DNA of 64,000 nt. It comes from Cryptomeria japonica (lineage: Eukaryota > Streptophyta > Pinopsida > Cupressales > Cupressaceae). The position numbers and the translations under genes were made by a program. The notes beneath the pieces are model-generated. The model had not been told where the DNA came from, searched no databases, and worked only from the letters and a program-made list of their open reading frames with translations. The stretch is from positions 442,083,038 to 442,147,037 of the forward strand of contig NC_081413.1 of the NCBI RefSeq assembly GCF_030272615.1, read 5' to 3'. Shown in pieces: positions 23,303 to 33,824 of this stretch. Position 1 is the stretch's first letter; each line of letters begins with the position of its first letter.

Positions 23303-23460
23303 ATCTCCCCCTTTGGCATTGATGGCAACACTCATGAGAAAAATCCAAAAACTGTTCCAAAAACTGAAGTCCAAAAAGTTTCCAAAAAGATGTGCTCCCC
23401 CTGAGCAAATTATCTCCTCTGAATAAGTATTTTTCTCTCCACTACTCCCCCTTTGACATC
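23303..23460 (-). promoter_or_regulatory. Polypurine tract array of N1
   Basis: The tract next to the LTR is ATCTCCCCCTTTGG at 23303-23316 (minus: CCAAAGGGGGAGAT). Two more copies follow: GCTCCCCCTGAGC at about 23394-23406 and ACTCCCCCTTTGACATCAATG at about 23443-23462. Multiple such tracts are described for Sireviruses. Only the first borders the LTR, so it should prime plus-strand synthesis. Confidence 0.75.
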
Positions 23461-23689
23461 AATGAAAAAGGTTGTCAAAAATTGTCAAATGAGTGCAAAA
23501 ATTTCATCTCAAAGTCTGTAACCAGTTGGTTACAATCTGAAAGATATATGCTAAAACCAAATTTAGACTCTGCATAAACCTTTTGTTGTCATTCAAGGTT
23601 GCCTCAGTCTATTGGATTGTGCTGGTGAGATGATGCATGTGATCTTGTGGTGATCATTCTCCCTGAAGTAATGCCTTAGTTATTTCAAT

Positions 23690-26600
23690 TCTCTAGGAAA
23701 TAAGATTTTCGAACTTAGGACCAAGTTTATCCTTAAGCTCTCTGGCATTAGACCTTATCCTTTTCTTTTCTTTCTCAAGTTTCTCTAATTTTTCCTCAAA
23801 ACTTGCCATCTCTTGCTCAAAAAATGATATGTGACCAGATGAACCTATTATGTTATCAGCTATGTCATCAATTTCTTTATGTATTTTTCTGATTTCCTTG
23901 TCTATGTCTGATGTCAGAAGGTGACGTTTGCATGTTTCTCTGTATAGTTCTTTGTACTCCAAAATAGTAGAGTTCAGTATCGGTAATAATGTATTCAATT
24001 GTTCAGTGCACTTCTTTATGGTGTCATCAAATAACTTGTTCTTCTCTTTCTAAACTCTCTCCTTTATTGTATCCTCATTCACTTTATCAACCGTTATTAC
24101 ATTGACAACAATAAATTTGGACAATGTGTCCAATTTACTTAAAGAATCCTTAATATGATCTGTGTTACATTTTGGTGCAATCAATTTAAGAATTGGTACA
24201 GTGTTATCAATTGCCTTGTAGGCCAAAGCATTGCAATCCATTCTTTTTGATTGAATCCAAAAGTACCTCTGTAACATTGGTAGGTCTGAATTCACTTGTT
24301 GATGTGTCGGATGTCTAACCAATTACCTTAATTACCTCTGTGCTTCCATCTGTTGTAACCATTTTGCTTGTGTTTAACTTTGGTGGATCAATCTATGTTT
24401 GCATCTCAACTAGCAAGGGTTTCTCAGACTGCTTTGATGTCACAGTGATTTTCGGTTTCTCTGCCTCAGTATGTACCTCTGCCTCAATGTGTACCTTTGC
24501 CTTAGTGTGCCCTATGCTAGCATCTATTCCATCAGTAGGTTTCTCTATTTCTAATGGTTGCTCTGTTTGGGTTGGGATCTCAATCTCAATAGTCTCTACC
24601 AGTTTCTCGGCCATGTTGCCACTATCAACATTGTCTTCCTTAACCTCTGCACTGTCCTTATCTACAACAATATTCACTTCCTGAGTATCCACATTCATGG
24701 TGAAGAGTATCTCAGATTTAGGATTAGTTTTATCATGTGTAATACCTTCAGTGTCAATAACCGGTGGATCATCTGTATGTACTAGTGCAATATCCAAAGG
24801 TGGCGGTAAATTATCAGTGATCTTGATGTTTGGAATAGCACCAATTTTACCTTTTCCCTTGTCCTTATCCTTCTGATATAATTTAAATGTCTTCTTTGGT
24901 CAGTTCATTTCCTCTTGTTTTTCCTTCTCCACAAAAAATATATCCCAGTTATCAGCAATTTCATATGCAATCTCTTTTACTCTTCCTTCCATTAAACTTA
25001 CTTGTTGGTGTCCACTAGCAAAAACAGATCAGTTAGCCTCATAAATTAATTCATCAATTTCCTCTTTTGAATTTACAGGATTTATAGCTAGAAGTTTTTC
25101 AACTTTAAGTTTCTTATCTAATTCCATCACTGCAATCCTTTTTGCTTTCAATCTCCTATACAAATCATTGGGTAAGTCATCCACAACTTCAATTAAAACC
25201 TTTTTGTATATGTCCAGATGTAAAATTATACTATTTTCAATGCTTTCCCTGTCAAAATCATTAAATGTGTTATACGGTTGGTGTACATTGGCCAAATTTC
25301 CATCATCAATTATCTCATTCAATAAGTCATTCAAAGAAGGGGTAATAGGTTGTTGTTTCTTCTTTGGTGTCAGTTTCTTTGGTGGTCCCCTTACTGTCTG
25401 TTGTTTCTTCCTCAAAGTCCTTGTTCTCTTTGGTGAAGGAGAGGGTACTAGTGAAGGTTTTCTCTTCCTCCTTTCAACTCTTTTAAACTCTATTGCCTTG
25501 TCACTGTTGGTTCCAGAAGATGTGCCAATCGGTGAAATGTGTGCCTCCAGTTGCAGTCCTTCAAGTTCACTAACTGACATGCCACTGATGTTCATTACAT
25601 TTTCCTTGACTTCCTTCACTTTCTTAGAAGCATCTCTAATAAATTTTTCTCTTTTCTTCCTTTGCTTCAATCTTTTTACATCACTTTCAATAGTCTCAAC
25701 ACTACCAAAAACTTGTTCTGATGGTTCTCTCGGTGCATCTAGTAAAGCCTTAGCATATGTCTCAAGAATGTTAAGATCTACCTCATATCCCATTTCAGTC
25801 ATCCATATAGTCCTAGGGAGTACAACTTCCATCCATGTCTCATCTTTCTTGATAACAAAGAAGATTTTTTTGTTATATTTGTCCACTACACTCTGTGGTA
25901 GCCTTTCTCTACTTTTCATTTTATCTTGGAAGGTTTTGAAGTATTCAATTATGTTGTTGTCCTTTGCAGTTCCCATGCCAGTAAAATCTTCCTGTAATTG
26001 TTTTCCTACCGGTATGTCATATCCAAAGTCTTTAGGTCCTGTACCAGGGATTTCCTTAGTGAAATACATCATTAGACATACAAAAAGATTTCCAAAGCAG
26101 AATGTCCCTTTCTTATCTCCTTTAATCTTTTTTAAATTGTCAATGAGTTCATATTTCAGCCATTCACACATATCTATCATTGCATTGTTGTTAACCATAT
26201 CATAGGCACTGCTAATACAAAGACTAGAAACTGAATTTAGCCTGTTTGCATGTGTAGTCTTGTATCCTAACACCATAATTACAAATATTACATTGATGTA
26301 TTTGATATCATTCACTCTCAGTGATCTATTGCCAAATGTTTCTCCTGTTAGGGTCATCACTTTGTTGTTAGGAATCTTCTTTGTTTTATCAGGTCTCTTG
26401 TCAGTTGAGGGTAAACCAGTTACTGCCCTAATTGCTTGCCGAGTTATTTTGTAGACAGAATCCAACCATAAGAATTCTCCATGTGGTCTACTCAAAACAA
26501 TACATACTGCTTCCTCTAGAAATTGGGGGATGTTCAATATCTCCACAAAACCTAGAGTTTCTATAATCTTGTGTTTGGGTTTGACAGCACCATTTTCATC

Positions 26601-26840
26601 ACAAATCACTTTAGTAAAAATTTTCATCAATTCTTCAGAACCTAGTTCTTCTATATTGCAATGTATATAAATCCTAGGGTCTTCTACAAAATCTACACCT
26701 TTAGGAATTTTTGAAAATGCCCCTATAGAGTCATCTTGCTTAGCTACTTTGGGAATTATCTTAAATACAGGCCTAGGGTGTTTCACATTTTCCACAATAG
26801 TAGGATTTTGAATAAACTTGGGAGAAGAAGAAGAAACCAT
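23690..26840 (-). pseudogene. N1 ORF2: unknown protein of about 1,050 residues, nearly intact first 603 codons
   Basis: The frame starts at ATG 26840 and is open to 25029 (603 codons), the longest ORF in the window. After a TGA at 25029-25031 the same frame continues (24393-24797, then 24050-24322 and 23693-23998) with a few more stops, so the ancestral protein was about 1,050 residues. Residues 1-440 are a folded-looking region (wording FLWLDSVYKITRQAIRAVTG, GTFCFGNLFVCLMMYF). Residues 453-497 are very basic (RRKRKP, KRTRTLRKK, KKLTPKKK), which suggests nuclear targeting or nucleic acid binding. The tail has Thr/Glu-rich repeats and a likely coiled coil (EEKLEKLEKEKKRIR). No signal peptide or clear membrane segment. 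The position after gag and before the 3' LTR is that of the env-like ORF in Sireviruses; homology to it is not shown. Confidence 0.7.
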
Positions 26841-27077
26841 TGAAAAATACCTTTAGCTACTTGAAAAATATTCTGAATGCCTAAAGAAATCACTCTGCAC
26901 CTTCGCTTTGAATGCCTTCGCTCATTTTCGTACTCTCTTCTAATTTGAATGCTTGGTGAATCAGAAATGAGGGAAATTAGCTGATTTATAATGACATTTC
27001 TCTCACCAACTGCATTAAATGCTTGTTGGTTAAGTGAAAACTTAACACATCTTCTGGTAAGGAAGAAATCTATCTTC

Positions 27078-28274
27078 TCACCATTGATCGAGGGTAATGT
27101 GCATGATTTTCAACTTACTGCAATACCCCCAAAGGGTTACTTCTCTGTTGGATGAAGAATCTCCTACCGGTGGAGGATTACTCTGTTCTGCCATTATAGA
27201 GATAGTTTCATCAATATTCTGATCTCTCTTCCTAATCCATTGATTTGAAAATTCTTGCTTTACCTCATCTACCTTTTCTTTGCCTTTCAAACTGGATCCT
27301 TTATTGTTTACCGGTGAAGTCTTGCTTCTACAAAATTTAGTAATATATCCATTTTTGTTACAAGCATAACAAGTCACATTTTTCCTCTGAATAGCCTTTC
27401 CATATCATACGCTAGTTTGTGTTTTGCATTGATTAGATAGGTGTCCATATCTTCCATAGATATAGCATTTTACATTCATTCTGCAGTTTTCTGAATTATG
27501 ACCAACTTTGTTCCATTTTGAACATTGACCAGTGGATGCATTAATATTCTGATTGTTTCTAAATCTACATTGATTTTCTCTATGACCATATTTGTTGCAA
27601 TTGAAACATTTTCCATTAAACTTATAAGCAATATGTTGTCTTACCGGTTTGTTCTCATCTAGATTGTTTGCAGTACGCAAACTTTCTCCAACTTCAAATC
27701 CAAGTCCATTAGTATCTCCATTAGGTTTCTAACTTTTCAGCATGTCATCAAGCTCCTCTAAACTTTTCTTGAATTTCTATTTGTGTTGATTTGCAATAGC
27801 CAACTCATTTTCCAGAATTCCCTTTTGTCTCATAAGCTTAGTTTTATCATGTTGCATGTGAATCAAATCTGTCTTTAACATATCATTTTCATGATGAATT
27901 CTTAGATTTTCATTTCTAGCATCATTGAGTCTTCTAGTAAAGTCTTCTTCATTCTTTTTCCTGTCTTCAATGTCTTTACATAACCTTATAGTCATATCTT
28001 GCATTTCATTGTTCATATTACTATTTTCCTGTCTCAACTTGTTTGCAAGTTCATTAAGAGTTTCTTTTTCTTTCTGTATTTTCTCATGAAGTTCTTTTCT
28101 TTTATTTTGTGTTATAGCAAGGTTCTCTTGAAGTCCTTTAATGAATTCATGTGTAGTCCTTAGATCATCTTCAAGTTTGATATTCTTCAATTTATCTGCA
28201 TCATAATCTACAAGAGCTCCTTCCAATTGTTTTCTTAAGTTCTCCATCTGTACTGGTGTCAAAATCTTCCTCAA
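27078..28274 (-). pseudogene. N1 ORF1: coiled-coil protein with four CCHC zinc knuckles (gag-like), broken
   Basis: The N-terminal half (27777-28274, 165 codons) is a long heptad-rich helix (wording LKNIKLEDDLRTTHEFIKGL, NELANKLRQENSNMNNEM). After a short break come CCHC knuckles at 27405-27680 and 27078-27377: CFNCNKYGHRENQC is intact; the second has Cys to Trp (CSKWNKVGH), the third Cys to Tyr (CYIYGRYGH), and the fourth His to Tyr (CYACNKNGY). The related N2 keeps all four. The design suggests an RNA-binding, self-associating structural protein. It starts just inside the primer site, as gag does. No capsid core motif of copia or gypsy type was recognised. Confidence 0.78.
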
Positions 28275-28304
28275 TCTATTAGGCTTTTGAAAATAGAGGA
28301 CCAG

Positions 28305-28316
28305 GCTCTGATACCA
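28305..28316 (-). promoter_or_regulatory. Primer-binding site of N1 (tRNA-iMet type)
   Basis: The minus strand reads TGGTATCAGAGC, a perfect match to the common plant initiator-Met primer site, two bases inside the 5' LTR end. Confidence 0.93.
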
Positions 28317-28318
28317 AT

Positions 28319-29137
28319 TGTTAGAATCAATGACAGTCCCAAAGATACTGAGAGGGGGGGGGGGTGTGAATTAGTGTCTAACGAGTTAGCAAAATATTTA
28401 AACTTATTTAGAACTTTGTATCCCAAAATAGTTTATTGGTAAATAAGAATTAATGCAGTAAATAAGAATAATAGAGACAACATAGAGAACACACCATAAC
28501 ATAAGATATTTAATGAGGAAACCCAAAGTGGGAAAAACCTCGGTGGGATTTGTGACCTACAATATTCACTCACTGGCCAATGAATAAATATTACTTACAA
28601 TGAGGGGCCTGCGCATGCAGGAAGGCTAGCAACCTAGATCTCACTACTCAATTACAAAACAGAAGTCTCACTGACTTACAAATGGATTAATAAAATCCAA
28701 TACAATGTACTGCTTTAGATCAACATCAACTATGCCAGGTTCAGTACCAGTTTAAGCTCAGTCTATTACCAAAAATCTTCATTGTCAACTATATCACCTT
28801 ATACAAAAATATCATCTATATCATATCTTCTTATCTATCCTCTATGAAAATGACCTATAAGATCTCACACATATATATGAGTCTTTTACAATATGCCATG
28901 TTGGCTTTTACAAAAGATAATTACAATATGAAACAATAAACAAAGTTTATTCCATGTCGGCTTGAGTGTCGGTATGCATTATTGTCACTGTTGGTGAAGT
29001 GTCTGTCGGTGTATGTAGAAGTCTATTGCCGGTGCCAGTAACTGCTAATGGGTAGCCAGATGATTTCTAGTTGGTTTCTAGTTGTTTGCCATCAATAACA
29101 AAATCAACTATTCTCATAAGAGTGTATAATGCCAACA
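28319..29137 (-). repeat. 5' LTR of N1
   Basis: 819 bases, TGTTAGAATC to GCCAACA on the plus strand. It has a run of eleven G at 28354-28364, where the 3' LTR has seven. The GGGGCCTGCGCATGCAGG near-palindrome lies at about 28604-28622. Confidence 0.92.
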
Positions 29138-29158
29138 TGATGAGGTGTCACTAAACCA

Positions 29159-29168
29159 TACTCCCCAA
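29159..29168 (-). promoter_or_regulatory. Polypurine tract of element 3
   Basis: The minus strand reads TTGGGGAGTA directly before the LTR start TGGTTTAG. Its position is fixed by the end of LTR homology at 29158. Confidence 0.75.
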
Positions 29169-29192
29169 GAGAAGAGATCTCAAGCCCACTTG

Positions 29193-30560
29193 AGATCAGA
29201 GTTTTTAAATCTGCACCATGGTTGGAAATTTGTTCATCTATCATCCAAACTGCCTCTAAGTTTGGTTTTTCCTGCAAAGCCACCAAGTACTCAATGTACT
29301 CCTTGTTCCTTGTCTTCTTTGTGACTCTAGTGTCTAACACTTTGCTCAAATTAGGTGATTCATGCATTAGAATGTCATTATCTATTGCAACCTGCATTGG
29401 TTCCTCCCCTTCATTGTCACTACCTTTGAAAAGTGTAAGATCACAAACATTAAAAATGGGTGATAATCCAAGATTAGGAGGAAGTTGGATTTCATAGGCA
29501 TTCTATCCACATTTCTTTAATATCTGACATGGTTCAATCTTCCTCTACATGAGCTTGGTATATTTTCCTTTTGGGAGTCTCTACTTCTTCAAATGTACCA
29601 AAACCAAATCCCCAACACTAATTTGTACATCTCTCTTTTTCTTATCAACATAATCCTTGTACTTCATTGTAGACTATTGGAGATGAGAATTTACTTGGTC
29701 ATGCACCTCTTTGATGGCTGATGCAAAAGATTCACCATCCTTGGGTAAATCCCTTAACTCCAATACTCCCCTTGGGTGGATTCCATATACAATCTGGAAA
29801 GGAGACTTCCATGTGCTCCTATTGATAGTGTCATTGTAAGAGAACTCTGCCTATGCCATTATACTGTCGCATTTTTCTCCATGTTGCTTTGTTAAACACC
29901 TTAATAGGTTTCCCAATGACCAATTGACAACTTAAGTTTGCCCATCCATTTGAGGATGGTAGGCTAATGAGAAAGCTAGGTTAGTTCCCAACTTCTTCCA
30001 AAGGATCCTCCAAAAGTGACCTATGAACTTCACATCTCTGTCTGAAATAATTTTTAGGGGCAATCCATGTATCCAGACTATTTCTTTGAAGAATAGGTCT
30101 GCAACTTATGATGCATCACAAGAAGTCTTACATGGAAAGAAATGAGCCATTTTACTAAACCTGTCCAACACTACAAAGACACTCTCAAATCCCCTCCTTG
30201 TCCCAGGAAGACCCAACACAAAGTCCATACTTATGCTCTCCCATGGCCTAGAAGGAATCAGTAAGGGCTGATAAAAACCTGCATATGTGGACTTCCCCTT
30301 GGCTTTCTAACATATTACACATGTTTCCACAAACTTTCTTACATCTGCCTGCAATTTAGGCCAGTAATAATGTCTCTTCACAAGGTCTAGGGTCTTGTCA
30401 AGGACAAAATGACCTGCAATAGCTCCATAATGCTTCTCCCTAATGATATTCAACCTCATGGAACACTTAGGAATACACAACTACACTCCTTTAAATAACA
30501 ATCCATCTTGTATCAGAAATTCAGAAAACTCAATATGATACCTCTCACCAAAGGTTTCAC
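29193..30560 (-). pseudogene. Integrase with C-terminal chromodomain of element 3, broken
   Basis: The zinc motif is readable at about 30340-30440 (HYGAIAGHF, later CVIC). The core has MDFVLGLP and ISDRD with both Asp residues at about 30040-30230. In the third region YHPQMDGQT is followed by a stop in the place of the usual Glu (about 29928). The C-terminal module at 29193-29397 reads VTKKTRNKEYIEYLVA and AVWMIDEQISNHGADL, the pattern of a chromovirus chromodomain, which is thought to guide integration to particular chromatin. Several stops and frame changes occur across 29400-30560. Confidence 0.85.
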
Positions 30561-30567
30561 ATACCTT

Positions 30568-31860
30568 TTATATCTCTCCAAAATATTCATCAACATTATA
30601 CATATTCTTCAAGGAATCAATACCAACACTCTCCATCTTGATTTGGTTGACAGTTAAGGCCCTCTTTCTCAAAGCATCGACAACTTTGTTCTTGACCCCC
30701 TTCTTGTGTTTGAGGGTGAAGGTGAAGGCTTGTAGGGTCACTACCCACTTCATGTGCCAATGGTTTAGCTTCTCTTGGCTGTTTATAAAATTGAGTGCCT
30801 GATTATCAATAAAAACTATGAACTCCTTAGGCAATAAATAGTGCCTCCACTTCTTCAAAGACTGAACAAAAGCATACATCTCTAAGTCATAGGATGAGTA
30901 TCTCTTCTTGGCATCATTTAGCTTTTCACTGAAAAAGAAATAGGCCTTCCTTCTTGACTAAGCACTACCCCAATAGGCATGTGGGTTGCATCACACTCCA
31001 CCTGAAATATTTTGTTGAAGTGTAGTAGGGCAAGGACTGGTTGTTTTGTAACCTTCTTCTTCAATGTTTCAAATGAATCATCTGCCGCTTTGGTCCAGCT
31101 GAACCTACACTTTTGTCCTCCCTTTATGGTGTCAAGAATGGGTGCACAAACATGACTAAATCCTCTTATGAACTTCCTATAAATATTTTCTAAACCATGG
31201 AAGCTCCATACATCATTCATAGTCTTAGGTGTTGGCCAAGATAGTATAGCACTCACCTTCTCTTGGTCCATTTTCAACTCACCTTATGAGATTACAAAAC
31301 CCAAGTAGATACTCTCCTCCTACATGAACAAACACTTATCCAAATTGATCATTAGTTTCTCTTCATGTAACCTCTTGAGGACCATATCTATGTGTTTGAG
31401 GTTTTGTTCCCTTGTGTGACTGAAGATCAAGATATCATCTAGGTATCCTATGACAAATTTGCCTATAAATTCCACCAAGACTTCATTCATCAACCTCATA
31501 AAGGTACTAGGGGCATTGGATAACCCAAATGGCATGACTTTCCAATCATATAACCCCTCATTGGTTTTAAAAGATGTTTTCCATTCATCCCCTAGCCTTA
31601 TTCTAATCTAATGGTATCCACGTTTTAGATCCATTTTGGTGAAATACTTAGCACTCCCCAAGCAATCAAGAAAATCCTCTATCCTAGGGATTGGGAACTT
31701 ATACCTTATAGTTATCTTGTTAATGGCCCTTGAGTCTGTACAAAGCCTCCAGGTGCCTTCTTTCTTGGGTGCAAGGACATCAGGTACTATGCATGGGCTT
31801 AAGCTTTTTCCAATCAGTCCTAATTCAAGCAACTCTTCAATCTGCCTTGCCATTTCTACA
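30568..31860 (-). pseudogene. Reverse transcriptase-RNase H of element 3, broken
   Basis: RT pieces: 31608-31853 (KKEGTWRLCTDSRAINKITI, YFTKMDLKRGYH), then 31320-31535 ([17 protein letters not shown] and the intact catalytic box [10 protein letters not shown]). The RT connection is at 30918-31277 (WTKAADDSFETLKKKVT, FQVECDATHMPIGVVLSQEG) and the RNase H tail at 30568-30879 (FIVFIDNQALNFINSQ, FTFTLKHKKGVKNKVVDAL). Gaps between pieces are short stops or frameshifts. The order and wording are typical of plant chromoviruses. Confidence 0.9.
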
Positions 31861-32572
31861 TTCTAGTCCAGAGTGATTTTATAGGATGCTTTGTTTGGGA
31901 GAGTAGATCCAGGGATTAGATCTATGCAATGAATGATGCCTCTCACCAGTGGTAGGGATCTTGGCATTCCATCTGAGATGATGCCTTGATTCTTATCCAG
32001 CAACTGTCTGACTGTAGGGTCTATGTGCTTTTGTCCTCCTTCTTTATCTTCTGCAAACTGCTCTTTCCTTGTCACCTTGGGGCTAGGCATGAGGGCATAG
32101 AAAATTGCACCTTTCTCTGCAATCTCCTTCATGAACTTATTTCCTTCTACCATCAACACTTTGGCATCCTTACCTTTTGATTCCATCTCTTCCTCTATCA
32201 GAGGTAATAGTTCTATCACCTTACCATCCTTTGTGATTGAATAGGTGTTTCTCAACCCATCATGATGAGAATTCAAGTCATACTGCCATGGTCTCCCAAA
32301 TAAGAGATGACATGCATCCATCTTGGCTATATCAAATAGTAGTCTATCCTTGTATGATCCAATCTAAAAATCCACCCAAGCCTTCTCTTCTATACTACTT
32401 TCTGACCTTGGGTGAGCAATGAGACCTTGTAGGGGTAAGGATGAAGCAGCTTTCTAAGTTTAAGATTTTCTACCATTTCAAGTGATACAAAATTTTCAGT
32501 GGATCCGGAGTATATCAAGACCTTGCATACCTTCCCTCCTTCCTTGCAAGTGGTTTTGAAAAGAGACTTCCT
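31861..32572 (-). pseudogene. Protease and protease-RT linker of element 3, broken
   Basis: The active-site loop near 32490-32510 reads LIYSGSTENFVS; the usual chromovirus form has DSG, so the catalytic Asp is replaced by Tyr. After further stops the C-terminal part is open at 31863-32321 (MDACHLLFGRPWQYDLNSHH), the standard chromovirus linker leading to RT. The Asp to Tyr change alone would abolish activity. Confidence 0.8.
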
Positions 32573-33775
32573 TTATGTAGGCTCCTTGTCAAGTAACTTC
32601 ATGGTGGTTACCTCTCTCCTCATCATCAGAGCCTCTCCGCTTTTAGGATATCCATAGGTATCAGGAGCATTAACGCTTTGATAAGTGTTTTCACTTGTAA
32701 CACTTTGACAATCAGATTCCTGAACCAAATTGCTTTTCCTTTCTCCAATGTAGCTAGAAGCCATTTCTGGACAACTATAGGCCATGTGCCCTTCTTGGTT
32801 GTAGCTATAGAACCTAGGAGGTCCTCTGCCTTGGGATCTTCCTCTAGAGGGTGGTCTTCTACCCCTAAAGTTCCCTCTTGGATTGTAGCTCCCTCCTTGG
32901 TTGTAACTGCTCTCTCCTCTACCTCTAAAAGGGCCTCTACCCCCTCTTTGTTGTCTCCATTTACCTCTACCATTTGTTTCTTGCCTTCTCTTCAACTTCT
33001 CCTCCACCTTGAGTGCTAATTGAAAGCACTATTGGACTATCTCCAGGGTGTGGAGATTCAAATTTTCTTGAATTGTAAATCTCAACCCATTGAGATATCT
33101 TGCCACCTTCTCATCTTCACTCTCTTTCACCTTGGTCCTCACACACAGCTTCATGAAATCCTTTGTATAGGAACTCATGTCCATCTCCTTTTGCTTCAAA
33201 TTCTATCTTCTTCTATGCAATTAGACATTGTAGTCCATTGGGACATAGGCTTCTTTCACCAAAGCCATCATCTTCTTCCATGTAGCCACTCTTCTCTTTC
33301 CCTCTTTCACCCTCTCATCTTGGATGAAAGTCCACAAGTTAGTGCACCCCCTTTCATTTTGGATTGGGCCATCCACACTCTGGTGCTCTGGTATGTCTTC
33401 ACTTTCAAAAAAATTGTCCAAGGAGTCTATCCACTCCATCACTGTATCCAGCTCCATCTTGCCTACAAATACTGGCAGATCCATCTTCACATCCATTATT
33501 CTTCTTTCCATGGACTTAAGTACACTCATCATGGGTCTCTGGTCTGTAGGAACCTCTAGTTCTTCCTACCTAGGGATCTCCTCTTCATGCCCTTCTTCTC
33601 CAGAGTCTCTTTCTCCCCTCTCCACTCTATACTTCAACTGGTCCATCTCATTTCTCAAGGCCTGATTCTTAGCCGTGACTACTCTTCTCTCTGCCATCTA
33701 CTTCTTCACTAGGACATTCAAATCAACATTGTTCATTCTTGAAGGTACATATTGGGATCCCTCTTCTTCTGACAT
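32573..33775 (-). pseudogene. Gag of element 3, broken
   Basis: The likely start is ATG 33775 (MSEEEGSQYVPSRMNN), 36 bases inside the primer site. The core is open at 33221-33532 (LPVFVGKMELDTVMEWIDSL). After a decayed stretch, an Arg/Gly-rich part (RGKWRQQRGGRGPFRGRG) and one zinc knuckle follow at 32573-33007; the knuckle reads YSYNQEGHMAYSC, so the first two Cys are missing. The whole has at least three breaks. Confidence 0.83.
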
Positions 33776-33810
33776 CTTGTCTTTTCTTTCTATCCAAAGA
33801 AAGCTCCTAT

Positions 33811-33822
33811 GCTCTAATACCA
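33811..33822 (-). promoter_or_regulatory. Primer-binding site of element 3 (tRNA-iMet type)
   Basis: The minus strand reads TGGTATTAGAGC, one C-to-T change from the standard initiator-Met site, two bases inside the LTR. Confidence 0.88.
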
Positions 33823-33824
33823 CT

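Larger units (their letters stand above)
22489..29137 (-). mobile_element. N1: non-autonomous Sirevirus-like LTR element, TSD TGATG
   Basis: LTRs are 22489-23302 and 28319-29137. The duplication TGATG is perfect (22484-22488, 29138-29142). The primer site is tRNA-iMet type, and several polypurine-like motifs lie before the 3' LTR, a known Sirevirus trait. The 5.0-kb interior has two reading frames: a coiled-coil/CCHC protein and a protein of about 1,050 residues. I see no protease, RT, RNase H or integrase. It could be a pol-less derivative that uses enzymes of a related autonomous element (inference). Confidence 0.88.

Noticed and set aside
25168-26205. 345-codon plus-strand open frame
   Set aside because: It lies antisense to the 603-codon N1 ORF2, has a Ser/Leu-rich composition typical of an antisense shadow, and no motif.
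32626-32973. 115-codon minus-strand frame and plus-strand frames at 32678-33665
   Set aside because: Out-of-frame shadows of the Arg/Gly-rich gag part of element 3.
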